From contig NZ_CP146609.1 of the NCBI RefSeq assembly GCF_037094465.1, forward strand, positions 1,117,501-1,181,500: a stretch of DNA of 64,000 bases, read 5' to 3'. A program made the translations under genes and the position numbers. This document shows, one piece after another, positions 10,683 through 18,573 of this stretch. Position 1 is the first letter of the stretch. Each line of letters starts with the position of its first letter. Source of the stretch: Pseudodesulfovibrio sp. 5S69. Its GTDB lineage: Bacteria > Desulfobacterota > Desulfovibrionia > Desulfovibrionales > Desulfovibrionaceae. Under the pieces are notes generated by a model, which was not told where the DNA came from, did not search any database, and saw nothing but the letters and a program-made list of their open reading frames with translations.

Positions 10683-11141
10683 CTACTCGAAGCAGAACTC
10701 GATGGTGAAATCCCCGTCTTTGGTCTTGAAGGGGATGGCCATGATCGGGGCCTTTGCCATGTGGGAGATGGTGTGGTTGTCTCCCATGACCACGGTGGGC
10801 GTGGAACCTTGGAACACGAGCCCGCGTTCCGCCAGGCCCGCGCGCGCCTGGCCGGAAATCATGTTCGTCAATTCGCCAACGGCGTCCTTGACGTCCTGCA
10901 TGATGTCGTCGATCTCGTCGCCGAGCATGTTTCTGACGATGGCCACGGCGCATCCCTTGGAAAAAGAAAGGGAAACGCTGCCGTTCTTTTCGCCGGTAAT
11001 GCCGACCATGCCGGACACGTCGCCGGCGGCGACGTTGTTTCGCTTCACGTAGGGTTTGCCCACCTCGGGTTTGATGAATGCCATGGTGGACAAGACATCT
11101 ATGGCGGCTTTGATGAAGGGCTTGGCCAGTTCGACGTCCAT
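10683..11141 (-). CDS. cheX: CheX-family CheY-P phosphatase
   Basis: The 152-residue protein matches the CheC/CheX/FliY family. The single catalytic motif is E90-x-x-N93 in DAVGELTNMISGQAR, followed by the family's PTVVMGDNH and CFE ending. CheX dimers dephosphorylate CheY-type receivers. AAGGAG precedes the ATG by 7 nt. It is the first gene of a two-gene minus-strand unit with the HEAT-receiver gene. No full chemotaxis operon (cheA, cheB, cheR) is nearby, so it may serve a dedicated receiver. Confidence 0.87.
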   Translation of the reverse strand: MDVELAKPFIKAAIDVLSTMAFIKPEVGKPYVKRNNVAAGDVSGMVGITGEKNGSVSLSFSKGCAVAIVRNMLGDEIDDIMQDVKDAVGELTNMISGQARAGLAERGLVFQGSTPTVVMGDNHTISHMAKAPIMAIPFKTKDGDFTIEFCFE

Positions 11142-11296
11142 GCTCTATCTCCTTAAAAAATGAGGGTCTTGGTATCAGCCTTCAAGTCCACTCCAATTAT
11201 TGGCAATAAATGGAGAACACCTGTATATATCCATTTGAGACGCGCGCGATGGCATAGCCCCGCATTGCAAGTACCTACCCGAGGATGAGTTAAGGG

Positions 11297-11343
11297 GTCA
11301 AGGTGTGTATAATATTAATAATACACCCTTGAGATTTTTTTTT
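11297..11343 (+). terminator. Orphan plus-strand terminator or palindrome in a 314-nt intergenic gap
   Basis: Near-perfect arms (TCAAGGTGTGTAT against ATACACCCTTGA) surround an AT loop, and nine T residues follow on the plus strand. No plus-strand gene lies upstream; the gap 11142-11455 separates divergent genes. It may end a small RNA made from about 11170-11300, or act as an operator for the divergent promoters. The remaining gap holds only the promoter described next and no open frame that I can support. Confidence 0.55.
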
Positions 11344-11397
11344 GCCCCGGTGCGGAGGAAGCGTCCGGGGGCCGGCCCGTAGCGATGCGCGCGGCCC

Positions 11398-11426
11398 TTG
11401 ACATGGTTTACGTCCGTTCATACTTA
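11398..11426 (+). promoter_or_regulatory. Sigma-70 promoter of the lactonase-like gene
   Basis: TTGACA (11398-11403), a 17-nt spacer and TACTTA (11421-11426) place the transcript start near 11433. AGGAAG at 11442 then precedes the GTG start by 8 nt. Confidence 0.75.
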
Positions 11427-11455
11427 GAGGTCAAATACAACAGGAAGCGTGAACT

Positions 11456-12205
11456 GTGAGCAGCTATAAAATTCACCCGATCGTCATGGGAACCAAGGTC
11501 TTCGACAAGGGCATGATGACCTATCAGCACGATTACGGCACCCCGTACACCATCCCCATCTACACATGGTACATCGAGGGCGGCGACAAGAACATCCTGG
11601 TGGACACCGGCGAGATGCAGCCGATCATTTCCGAGGACCGCGAAAAGGCCATCGGCGGCAAGATATATACCTTTGAGGAAGGGCTGGCCAAGTACGGCCT
11701 CAAGCCCGAGGATATCGACATCATCATCCACACCCACCTGCACAACGACCACTGCGAGAACGACTACAAGTGTCCGAACGCGACCATCTACGTGCACGAG
11801 AAGGAGATGGAGTCGGTCTACAACCCGCATCCGCTCGACTTCCGCTACCTGGAGGACTACGTGGACGACGCCAAGGAGAACGGCCAGATCGTGACCGTGG
11901 ACAAGGACACCGAAGTCCTGCCCGGCATCACCATGATCCACACCCCGGCCCACACCCCCGGCGGCATGTCCGTGAAGATCGAGACCGACAAGGGCTCGGT
12001 GCTCATATGCGGCTTCTGCACCATCCTCGAAAACCTGGACCCGCCCAAGGAAGTCCGGGCCATGGAGATGGAGGTCATCCCGCCGGGCACCAACACCGGC
12101 CCGTACGAGGCCTACGACATCCTGCTCAAGGCCCGCGACATGGCCGACTACGTTCTGCCGCTCCACGAGCCCAAATGGGCGTCCATGGAGACCATTCCCG
12201 AATAG
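11456..12205 (+). CDS. Metallo-beta-lactamase fold hydrolase, AHL-lactonase-like
   Basis: A 249-residue cytoplasmic metallo-beta-lactamase-fold enzyme. The dinuclear-metal motif HTHLHNDH spans 92-99 (His94, His96, Asp98, His99), with a further His in HTPAHTPGG and a late LPLHEPKW. The overall form (N-terminal TWYIEGGDKNILVDTG, then the HxHxDH motif) is that of the N-acyl-homoserine lactonase (AiiA-like) subgroup. Lactone hydrolysis is inferred from family only; no signalling genes are nearby. The GTG start at 11456 is supported by AGGAAG. Transcribed alone: own promoter in front, strong terminator behind. Confidence 0.82.
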   Translation: MSSYKIHPIVMGTKVFDKGMMTYQHDYGTPYTIPIYTWYIEGGDKNILVDTGEMQPIISEDREKAIGGKIYTFEEGLAKYGLKPEDIDIIIHTHLHNDHCENDYKCPNATIYVHEKEMESVYNPHPLDFRYLEDYVDDAKENGQIVTVDKDTEVLPGITMIHTPAHTPGGMSVKIETDKGSVLICGFCTILENLDPPKEVRAMEMEVIPPGTNTGPYEAYDILLKARDMADYVLPLHEPKWASMETIPE

Positions 12206-12210
12206 TCCAG

Positions 12211-12245
12211 ACGGGGGATTTCCCTTTCGGAAGTCCCCCGTTTTC
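12211..12245 (+). terminator. Terminator after the lactonase-like gene
   Basis: ACGGGGGA...TCCCCCGT arms with a CTTTC loop are followed by TTTTCCTT, 5 nt after the stop codon. Confidence 0.88.
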
Positions 12246-12283
12246 CTTGCCATAACATCGCATCGGGGCGTACCGTCCCGTCC

Positions 12284-13192
12284 ATGTCCCCCGTCATTCT
12301 CGCCATCCTGCCCATCTTCGGGCTGATCCTTATCGGCTTCGTCCTGTACCGCCTCGACTTTCCCGGCGTGGGATTCTGGCCCGTGTCCGAGCGGCTGACC
12401 TACTACGTGCTCTTCCCGGCCATGCTCGTCAGCGGGTTGTCCGGTCGGCAGTTCGACGCCTCGTCCCTGGGGCTCTCCCTGACCCTGATCGGCGCGGTCT
12501 GCCTGCTGGGCGCGTTCCTGGTCTTCACCCGGACCATGTTCCACCTGGACGGGCCGGTCTTCACCTCGGTCTTTCAGGGCGCCATCCGGCCCAATACCTA
12601 TGTGGGGCTGTCCGCTGCGGCCGGGCTGCTCGGCCCGGACTGGATGGCCCTGTCCGCCGTGGCCCTGCTGACCCTCATCCCCCTGGTCAACGTGCTCTGC
12701 GTCCTGGTCCTCTCGCGGCACGGACGGCACGGCGGCGGCCTGGGCCGGGTGGGGCTCGAACTGGTCAAGAACCCGCTCATCCTGGCCTGCGTGGTCGGCA
12801 TGGTCCTCAGCGTGTTCAAACTTCCGCTGCCCGGCGTGCTCTTCGACCTGCTGACTATCCTCGGCAAGGCCGCGCTGCCGCTCGGCCTGCTTGCCGTGGG
12901 CGCGGGCCTGCGCTTCCACGGCATCGGTGCGTCCACCCTGCCCGTGGCCCTGGCCTCCCTGGCCCACCTCGTGGCCCTGCCGCTCGCCGCCTACGGTTGC
13001 GCCCGTCTGCTCGGCGTGGACGGCCCGGCCGTGACCACCGCGCTCATCTACACCGCCATCCCCGTCTCGGTCTCCGCTTTTATCCTCGCCCGTCAAATGG
13101 GCGGCGACCACGAGGTCATGGCCCTGATCATCACCGCCCAAACCGTCCTCTCCGCCCTGACCATGCCGCTTATCCTCGCCCTGCTGGGTTAG
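12284..13192 (+). CDS. AEC family transporter
   Basis: A 302-residue integral membrane protein with about ten hydrophobic helices, matching the auxin efflux carrier (AEC) family of malate/organic-acid permeases. Signatures are the opening ILAILPIFGLILIGFVLYRL, the mid-protein GAIRPNTYVGLSAAAGLLG, and the closing SVSAFILARQMGGDHEVMALIITAQT. The substrate cannot be read; family members move malate, malonate or other carboxylates. The ATG lacks a clear Shine-Dalgarno sequence. The neighbours give no functional clue. Confidence 0.87.
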   Translation: MSPVILAILPIFGLILIGFVLYRLDFPGVGFWPVSERLTYYVLFPAMLVSGLSGRQFDASSLGLSLTLIGAVCLLGAFLVFTRTMFHLDGPVFTSVFQGAIRPNTYVGLSAAAGLLGPDWMALSAVALLTLIPLVNVLCVLVLSRHGRHGGGLGRVGLELVKNPLILACVVGMVLSVFKLPLPGVLFDLLTILGKAALPLGLLAVGAGLRFHGIGASTLPVALASLAHLVALPLAAYGCARLLGVDGPAVTTALIYTAIPVSVSAFILARQMGGDHEVMALIITAQTVLSALTMPLILALLG

Positions 13193-13495
13193 GAAGACGC
13201 CTCCGGCGCGGCCCCCCAACCCGCTTTCGCCCTTGGAAATTTTTGGTTGCCGTTTCGCGGGGCAGGGGGCTTGATTGGGATGATCGCGCATTTGAATGCG
13301 GCAGCATCCAAACGGCGTCAAAACACTGTATCCCTCCTTCAATCCATGCCCCCCCGAAGCGAAACGGGTGCGCAGCACCCGACAACCGCTCTTATTTCTT
13401 CAGCCGCCAAGCCGTCCTCGGAAGCCGCTTGCCATAAAGTTGGAATTGAGTAAGTATGCCGCAGATTTCCTGTTCACGGTTTAAAGGAGTGTGCA
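13193..13495. other. Intergenic stretch with a repeat-like hairpin
   Basis: No gene can be supported in these 303 bases. A hairpin CGGGTGC-GCA-GCACCCG sits at 13365-13381; this segment (13337-13392) resembles one at 33400-33460, sharing CGGGTGC...GCACCCGACA and nearby CTYCAAT and GCTCT words. AAAGGAG at its right end is the ribosome site of the next gene. Confidence 0.5.
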
Positions 13496-13996
13496 ATGGC
13501 TAAAGATTTCAGAGAATATCTCGTCGAGGGCTATCGGTCCGACGATTTCGGCCGCGTGTTCAAGGAACTGGCCGTGGGTTTCAAGCTGTTCGTCTCGTTC
13601 CAGGCCAGCCTGGTCCACAGCTGCACCCCGGAGGAGACCCTGGACGACATCTATGGATACACCCACTGGGAGGTCTCCCTGCGGTCCACCACGCCGCCCA
13701 TCGACACCCCCGGCATCGGGCCGTGGATGTATCTCCGCGACAAGGAATGGGCCGAGCCCTTTGACCGCCCAGAGTTCCAGCGGGCCATGGTCGGCGAGTT
13801 CATCCCCACCGAGCATTGCCAGCAGGTCCTTGAGGATTGCATCGCCTACGCCATCGAAAAGGGCCACATCGAGTCCGAAGCCGACATCCGCACCGTGGAG
13901 CCGGACGAGGAGGTCAAGAAGACCATGGGCTGCGGCGGCTGCAGCGGCAAGAAGAAGCCCGCCAAACCCGCCGCGAAGCCCGCGCCCGCCGAATAG
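13496..13996 (+). CDS. Hypothetical protein with C-terminal CGGC motif
   Basis: A 166-residue soluble protein I do not recognise. It opens MAKDFREYLVEGYRSDDFG, is acidic and mixed alpha/beta in appearance, and ends with a MGCGGCSGKKK segment (two cysteines, CGGC) and a Lys/Pro/Ala-rich tail. The CGGC pair could bind a metal or be redox active; that is speculation. AAAGGAG with 7 nt spacing fixes the start. It is monocistronic, with its own terminator. Confidence 0.75.
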   Translation: MAKDFREYLVEGYRSDDFGRVFKELAVGFKLFVSFQASLVHSCTPEETLDDIYGYTHWEVSLRSTTPPIDTPGIGPWMYLRDKEWAEPFDRPEFQRAMVGEFIPTEHCQQVLEDCIAYAIEKGHIESEADIRTVEPDEEVKKTMGCGGCSGKKKPAKPAAKPAPAE

Positions 13997-14017
13997 GCGC
14001 GCTCCCGCAACGCACGC

Positions 14018-14056
14018 AACAAGGCCCGCCTGGTATCAGGCGGGCCTTGTTATTAT
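14018..14056 (+). terminator. Strong intrinsic terminator
   Basis: AACAAGGCCCGCCTG and its exact complement enclose a GTAT loop, followed by ATTATT. Confidence 0.9.
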
Positions 14057-14066
14057 TGGCAAGCGG

Positions 14067-14165
14067 TTAGCCGTGCACGGCCAAGACCGCCTCGACCTCG
14101 ATCTTGAGGCCGTCGGCGAACGGCCCGGCCACCCGGACCAGGGAACTGGCGGACGGCGCGGACAT
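14067..14165 (-). pseudogene. C-terminal remnant of a RidA (YjgF) family gene
   Basis: Read on the minus strand, the 32 codons ending in TAA at 14067-14069 encode ...SSLVRVAGPFADGLKIEVEAVLAVHG, which resembles the C-terminal strand-helix-strand of RidA enamine/imine deaminases (...GLPxGAxVEIEAVAV). Nothing upstream restores the other three quarters of a RidA protein; the next 30 bases lead into the DUF554 gene. It is therefore a gene remnant or a chance likeness, not a functional unit. Confidence 0.5.
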
Positions 14166-14197
14166 ACGGACCCAGCGGAATCGGCGGGCGGAAAGGA

Positions 14198-14881
14198 TCA
14201 GCCGAAGAAGCAGGTCAGGACGACCACGTAGACCAGGGAGGGGAGCAGGTTGGCCAGGCGGATCTCGGTCAGTTCCAGGAGGTTGATGCCGATGCCCACG
14301 ATGAGCAGCCCGCCGCAGCCGGTGATTTGGGCGATCATCAGGTCCGAAAAGTACTGTTGGAAGAACGAGGCGCCCACGGTGATGGAGCCCTGGTACAGGA
14401 AGACCGGGATGAACGAGAAGATGACCCCGGTGCCGTAGGTGGCGGCAAAGGCGATGGCCGCGAACCCGTCCAGGATGGACTTGGTGTAGATGATCGTGGC
14501 GTCGCCGTGGATGCCTTCCTCAAGGGAGCCGACGATGGCCATGGCCCCGATGCAGAAGAGCAGGGAGGTGGTCACCAGCCCGTCCGTGAAGGTGGCGTTC
14601 TTGGAGCGCACCAGCTTCTTGAAGCGGTTGCCCAGCCGGTCCAGCAGGGTGTCCAGCCTGAGCCATTCGCCGGTGATGCCGCCGAGCAGGACCGCGAAGA
14701 TGACGATCAGGATGTTCTCCACCTTGAGCGCCATCTGGATGCCGATGAGCAGCACGCACAAGCCCAGCCCCTGGAACACGATGGTTCGGATGCGCTCCGG
14801 GAAACGGGATTGCAGAAAACAGCCGATCAGCGAACCGCCGATGATGGCGCAGGCATTGACTATGGAACCGATGGGCAGCAT
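14198..14881 (-). CDS. DUF554 family membrane protein (YdfK-like)
   Basis: A 227-residue integral membrane protein with about six to seven helices. MLPIGSIVNACAIIGGSLIG is the typical DUF554 N-terminus, and the GGITGEWLRLDTLLDRLG and FSDLMIAQITGCGGLLIVGIGINLL segments are also conserved in the family. It is probably a small-molecule or ion transporter; no substrate has been set for the family. No close partner gene: the truncated RidA remnant follows and the lrgAB pair lies upstream on the same strand about 100 nt away. Confidence 0.87.
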   Translation of the reverse strand: MLPIGSIVNACAIIGGSLIGCFLQSRFPERIRTIVFQGLGLCVLLIGIQMALKVENILIVIFAVLLGGITGEWLRLDTLLDRLGNRFKKLVRSKNATFTDGLVTTSLLFCIGAMAIVGSLEEGIHGDATIIYTKSILDGFAAIAFAATYGTGVIFSFIPVFLYQGSITVGASFFQQYFSDLMIAQITGCGGLLIVGIGINLLELTEIRLANLLPSLVYVVVLTCFFG

Positions 14882-14982
14882 GGGGGTTTCCTTGATCAGA
14901 CGTGGATATATCGTCCAGCGGTGCTACCACCAAGCGTAGGGCCTGACAAGCTGAATGGCGCTTCGCCGCTTCGGAAAAGCGC

Positions 14983-15693
14983 CTAGCGGAAGAGGGAGAA
15001 AACCGAGGCACCCAGGACGTTGAGCATGCCGACGAGGACCATCAGCAGCCCGGCGACGGCCCCTTCTTCGGTTCCGAGTTCATTGGCCTTGGCCGTGCCC
15101 GCGCCATGGGCCGCCACGCCGAGCATGGCGCCGCGGGCCAGGGCTGAGCGCAGGGGCAGCCGGTCGGCCAGAAATCCGCCCACGATGGAGCCGAGGACCC
15201 CGGTGACGATGACGAAGACGGCCGTTAGGTCGGCCGTGCCGCCGATATCCCTCGACACGTCCACCGCGAACGGGGTGCTGATGGAGCGGGGCAACAGGCT
15301 GAGGCGCAGGGCCCCGTTAATGCCGAGGACCGTGGCGAGGCCCCAGCTGGTCAGAAAGGCGGTGGCCGATCCGGCCAGCATGCCGATGGACAGGACGGCC
15401 CAGTAACGCCGGATCAAACGGCGCTGCTCGTAGATGGGCACGGCGAAGGCGACCGTAACCGGTCCGAGCATGGTCAGCAGCCAGCCAGCCGCGTCGTGGT
15501 AGCGGCTGTAGGACTCGCCCAGGAGCCAGACCAGCACGATCAGCAGCGCCGGGGCCAGGGCCAGCGGCATCTGCCACCAGCGGTGCCAGCGCCTGTAGGC
15601 GAACTTGGCCGTCAGGTAGAGGCCGATGGTCAGCAGGGACCAGACCGCGGCCTGGACCAGGGGATAGTTCCAGCACTCAGTCACGGCCGTCAC
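14983..15693 (-). CDS. lrgB: LrgB/CidB family membrane protein
   Basis: A 236-residue polytopic membrane protein of the LrgB/CidB family. Diagnostic segments are LLGPVTVAFAVPIYEQRRLI, LLPRSISTPFAVDVSRDIGG, and the C-terminal GVAAHGAGTAKANELG. With LrgA it forms a holin/antiholin-like pair that in other bacteria affects murein hydrolase export or moves C3 metabolites such as pyruvate and glycolate. Its start overlaps the end of lrgA by 17 nt, so the two are translationally coupled. Control by the divergent LysR protein is likely from the arrangement. Confidence 0.88.
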   Translation of the reverse strand: MTAVTECWNYPLVQAAVWSLLTIGLYLTAKFAYRRWHRWWQMPLALAPALLIVLVWLLGESYSRYHDAAGWLLTMLGPVTVAFAVPIYEQRRLIRRYWAVLSIGMLAGSATAFLTSWGLATVLGINGALRLSLLPRSISTPFAVDVSRDIGGTADLTAVFVIVTGVLGSIVGGFLADRLPLRSALARGAMLGVAAHGAGTAKANELGTEEGAVAGLLMVLVGMLNVLGASVFSLFR

Positions 15694-16087
15694 GGCGAGC
15701 CTCCATGCGGAAAAAGAGATCGACGGTCAGCGCGGTCACGTTCATGACCGCGACGGTGCCCAGGAAGATGACCGCCAGCAGCTTCAGGCCGAGCAGCCCG
15801 AAAAATTCCGGATGGGCGGTGACGGCCGGCACGGCCGGGATGAAGAAGAGCAGCATCTCGCCCAGGTACCAGTCGGACCCGCGGCGCAAGCTGCGCAGGC
15901 TGATCTTTCCGCTGGACAGCAGCAAAAAGACGATCAGCAGGCCGACGATGCCCGAGGGCACCGGGGCGTGGGTCGCCCGGACGAATCCGTCGCTGGCCAG
16001 CCAGACGAGAAAGAGCAGCCCGACCTGGGCCAGGCTGCTGTTGTGGAATTTCCGCCGCAAGGGAACGGCGATGGCTCTTGTTGTCAT
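15677..16087 (-). CDS. lrgA: LrgA/CidA family membrane protein
   Basis: A 136-residue protein with four predicted membrane helices, matching the CidA/LrgA holin-like family: LAQVGLLFLVWLASDGFVR, PVPSGIVGLLIVFLLL and DWYLGEMLLFFIPAVPAV (the last two are family signatures). It is first in the lrgAB pair and overlaps lrgB by 17 nt. It diverges from a LysR gene across a 90-nt gap that holds a LysR-type palindrome, the usual layout for LysR control of this pair. Confidence 0.88.
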   Translation of the reverse strand: MTTRAIAVPLRRKFHNSSLAQVGLLFLVWLASDGFVRATHAPVPSGIVGLLIVFLLLSSGKISLRSLRRGSDWYLGEMLLFFIPAVPAVTAHPEFFGLLGLKLLAVIFLGTVAVMNVTALTVDLFFRMEARRDGRD

Positions 16088-16158
16088 GGTGAATACCTCG
16101 TGCCGGAAAGGTAGGTCGCGCCCCTTGATGAAGCAAATGACTTGTACAACTCGGAACT

Positions 16159-16173
16159 ATTCCATATTGGAAT
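16159..16173. promoter_or_regulatory. LysR-type palindrome (T-N11-A)
   Basis: ATTCCATATTGGAAT is a perfect 6-bp inverted repeat with a 3-nt centre and contains a T-N11-A box. It lies between lrgA and the LysR gene, ending 4 nt before the LysR ATG, so it could serve autoregulation and lrgAB control. Confidence 0.6.
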
Positions 16174-16177
16174 AGAA

Positions 16178-17071
16178 ATGGAGTTCAGAAAAATACAGAT
16201 GTTTGTGGAGGTGGTCCGGCAGCAGGGTTTTTCCCGGGCCGCCAAGGTCATGTTCAGCACGCAATCGACCATCAGCAAGGCCGTGCGCCAGTTGGAGAAC
16301 GAACTGGACGCGCCGTTGCTGGACCGGAACGCGCGGGGCATCGTCATGACCCCTTCGGGTGAGGTGGTCTACCGCCGGGGCCTACGCCTGTTGGCCGAGC
16401 AGGGGGACATGGAGCGCGAGCTTGAGGAATTGCAGGGGCTGGCCAAGGGCTCGCTGGTGCTGGGCCTGCCGCCTATCGGGGCATCCACCCTGTTCGCCCC
16501 GGTCTTTGCGGAATACCGCAAGCGGTTTCCGGGCATCGACATCAGGCTGGTCGAACACGGCAGCGCCGAATTGGAAGAGCAGCTTCTTGCCGGGCAGGTT
16601 GAATTGGCCGCGTCGCTGTTGCCCGTGGCCGAGGATTTCGAATGGCTGCCGATCCGGTGCGAGCCGTTGGTGGCGTTGCTTTCGTGGGATTATCCCCAGG
16701 CGGCGCGGGGCTCCATTCGCCTTGAGGACCTGCGCGAGGTGCCGTTCATCCTGTTCGAGGACGGTTTTGCCCTGAACCGGATTATCCTGGAGGCCTGCCG
16801 CCGAAGCGGGTTCGAGCCCGCCGTCATCACCAAGAGCAGCCAGATCGACTTCATCTGCAAGCTGGCCGGGGCCGGGCTGGGAGCGGCTTTCCTGCCCCGC
16901 GTGGTCGCCGAGCAGCGGACCTCCGGCGAGGTCGGGCTTGTTGAAGTGGAGGACCCGCATACGGCCTGGGACATGGCCGTCATCTGGCGGCGTGGGGCGT
17001 ATCGCTCCCGGGCGGCCCAGGCCTGGCTCGACGTGGTGCGCGATCTGTACGGGGGGCCGGCGGCGGGCTGA
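16178..17071 (+). CDS. LysR family transcriptional regulator
   Basis: A 297-residue LysR regulator. MEFRKIQMFVEVVRQQGFSRAA begins the N-terminal helix-turn-helix (about 1-60; STQSTISKAVRQLENELDAPLLDR is the recognition part), followed by an effector-binding domain of periplasmic-binding type (about 90-295). I chose the ATG at 16178 because the family N-terminus begins there; a TTG 36 nt upstream would place the palindrome inside the gene. No clear Shine-Dalgarno site precedes it. The gene diverges from lrgAB, which it probably regulates; the effector is unknown. Confidence 0.87.
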   Translation: MEFRKIQMFVEVVRQQGFSRAAKVMFSTQSTISKAVRQLENELDAPLLDRNARGIVMTPSGEVVYRRGLRLLAEQGDMERELEELQGLAKGSLVLGLPPIGASTLFAPVFAEYRKRFPGIDIRLVEHGSAELEEQLLAGQVELAASLLPVAEDFEWLPIRCEPLVALLSWDYPQAARGSIRLEDLREVPFILFEDGFALNRIILEACRRSGFEPAVITKSSQIDFICKLAGAGLGAAFLPRVVAEQRTSGEVGLVEVEDPHTAWDMAVIWRRGAYRSRAAQAWLDVVRDLYGGPAAG

Positions 17072-17089
17072 TCCCCCGCGCGGCAAAAG

Positions 17090-17118
17090 AAAAGGACCGG
17101 CCGTACGACCGGTCCTCT
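17090..17118. terminator. Hairpin terminator between convergent genes
   Basis: AGGACCGG/CCGGTCCT arms (17093-17116) lie between the LysR and aldehyde dehydrogenase stops. Short A and T runs flank it, so weak bidirectional termination is likely. Confidence 0.65.
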
Positions 17119-17136
17119 GTTGAGCGGACGTGGAGC

Positions 17137-18573
17137 CTAGTACTGGATGTAGGCCACGTGGGATTGCAGGTATTCGTACAGGCCGTGCTTGCCGTCTGCG
17201 CCGCCGATGCCGGACTTGCGCCAGCCCGCGTGGAAGCCCTGGATGGCTTCGAAGTGTTCGCGGTTGACGTAGGTCTCGCCGAACTTGAGCTCGTTGATGG
17301 CGCGCATCATCTTGCTCATGCCGGAGGTGAAGATGGACGAGGTCAGGCCGTATTCGCAGTCGTTGGAGTACTCGATGGCCTGGTCGAAGTCGTCGACCTT
17401 GACCACAGGCAGGACCGGTCCGAAGATTTCCTTGCGGATGATCTCCATGTCCTGGGTGCATTCCGCCAGCAGAGTGGGCTCGTAGAAGTAGCCCGAGGGC
17501 TGCCCTTCGGCGCGCTTACCGCCGACCAGGACCTCGACGCCGTCGGCCTTGGCCGTGGAGACCATGTCCTCGATCTTGCCGAGCTGGGCGGCGTTGATCT
17601 GGCAGGACATGTCGGGCGGAGTCTTGGCAAAGGGGTCGCCGTAGGTCACTTCGCTCATGGCCTTGGTCATGCGCTCCATGAACTCGTCGTAGACCGGAGC
17701 CTCGACGTAGACGCGCTCGGCGCAGTTGCAGACCTGGCCCGAGAAGATGACGCGCGAGGCGACCACGGCCTTGACGGTCAGGTCCATGTCGCAGTCGGCG
17801 CAGACGATGACCGGGGCCTTGCCGCCCAGTTCGAGCGAGGTCTTGGTGATGTTCTCGGCCGTAGCGGCGATGATCCGCTGGCCGGTTTCCACGCTGCCGG
17901 TCAGGGTGATCAGGCCGACCTCGGGGCTGCGCACCAGGGCGTCGCCCAAGGTGGAGCCGCCGCCGGACACGAAGTTGAGCACGCCTTTGGGCAGGCCGAT
18001 GCCGGCGATGAGCTTGGCGAACTCGAAAGTGGTGTTCGGGGTATCGCTGCTCGGTTTGAGAATGATGGTGCAGCCGGTCAGGATGGACGGGGCGACCTTG
18101 CGGGCCATGACGAAGAACGGGAAGTTCCAGGGGCAGATACCGACCACCACGCCGATGGGCTGGCGGTACAGGAGGATGTTTTCAGTGGGCCGGTCGCTCT
18201 GGATGACCTCACCTTCGTACTTGTTGGACCACCCGGCGTAGTAGTCGAAATAGGCGGCGGTGGCGTCGATCTCCACCTGGGCCAGCGGCAGGACCTTGGC
18301 CTGTTCCTCGGCCAGGGTCTCGGCGAGCATCACGCGGTTGGCGCGAATGGCCTCGGCCATCTTGGTCAGGTACACGGCACGCTCGGAGCAGGGCTTGGCG
18401 GCCCAGGCCTTCTGAGCGGCGGAAGCGGCTTCGAGGGCCAGGGCCGCGTCTTTCGCATCCCCCTTGGGGGCCATGGCCACGACCTTTTCGGTGAAGGGAT
18501 TGATGACCTCGAACTGCTCCTTGGAAACCGCGTCACGAAATTCGCCGTTGATGTACTGCTGATATGATTTCAT
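17137..18573 (-). CDS. aldA: Aldehyde dehydrogenase, AldA (lactaldehyde/glycolaldehyde) type
   Basis: A 478-residue NAD-dependent aldehyde dehydrogenase. The fold's landmarks are present: PWNFPF near 148-153, the general base Glu248 in LELGGK, the catalytic Cys282 in SGQVCNC, and EIFGPVLPV near the C-terminus. The C-terminal block IQGFHAGWRKSGIGGADGKH closely resembles E. coli AldA, which oxidises lactaldehyde and glycolaldehyde to lactate and glycolate. That substrate range fits the neighbouring lrgAB pair, relatives of which move glycolate or pyruvate; this link is inference. AGGAGG precedes the ATG by 7 nt. Confidence 0.9.
   Translation of the reverse strand: MKSYQQYINGEFRDAVSKEQFEVINPFTEKVVAMAPKGDAKDAALALEAASAAQKAWAAKPCSERAVYLTKMAEAIRANRVMLAETLAEEQAKVLPLAQVEIDATAAYFDYYAGWSNKYEGEVIQSDRPTENILLYRQPIGVVVGICPWNFPFFVMARKVAPSILTGCTIILKPSSDTPNTTFEFAKLIAGIGLPKGVLNFVSGGGSTLGDALVRSPEVGLITLTGSVETGQRIIAATAENITKTSLELGGKAPVIVCADCDMDLTVKAVVASRVIFSGQVCNCAERVYVEAPVYDEFMERMTKAMSEVTYGDPFAKTPPDMSCQINAAQLGKIEDMVSTAKADGVEVLVGGKRAEGQPSGYFYEPTLLAECTQDMEIIRKEIFGPVLPVVKVDDFDQAIEYSNDCEYGLTSSIFTSGMSKMMRAINELKFGETYVNREHFEAIQGFHAGWRKSGIGGADGKHGLYEYLQSHVAYIQY

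Noticed and set aside
11408..13378. 656-codon minus-strand frame over the lactonase-like and AEC genes
   Set aside because: His/Gln/Gly/Asp-rich product with no domain; both plus-strand genes have family motifs and control signals.
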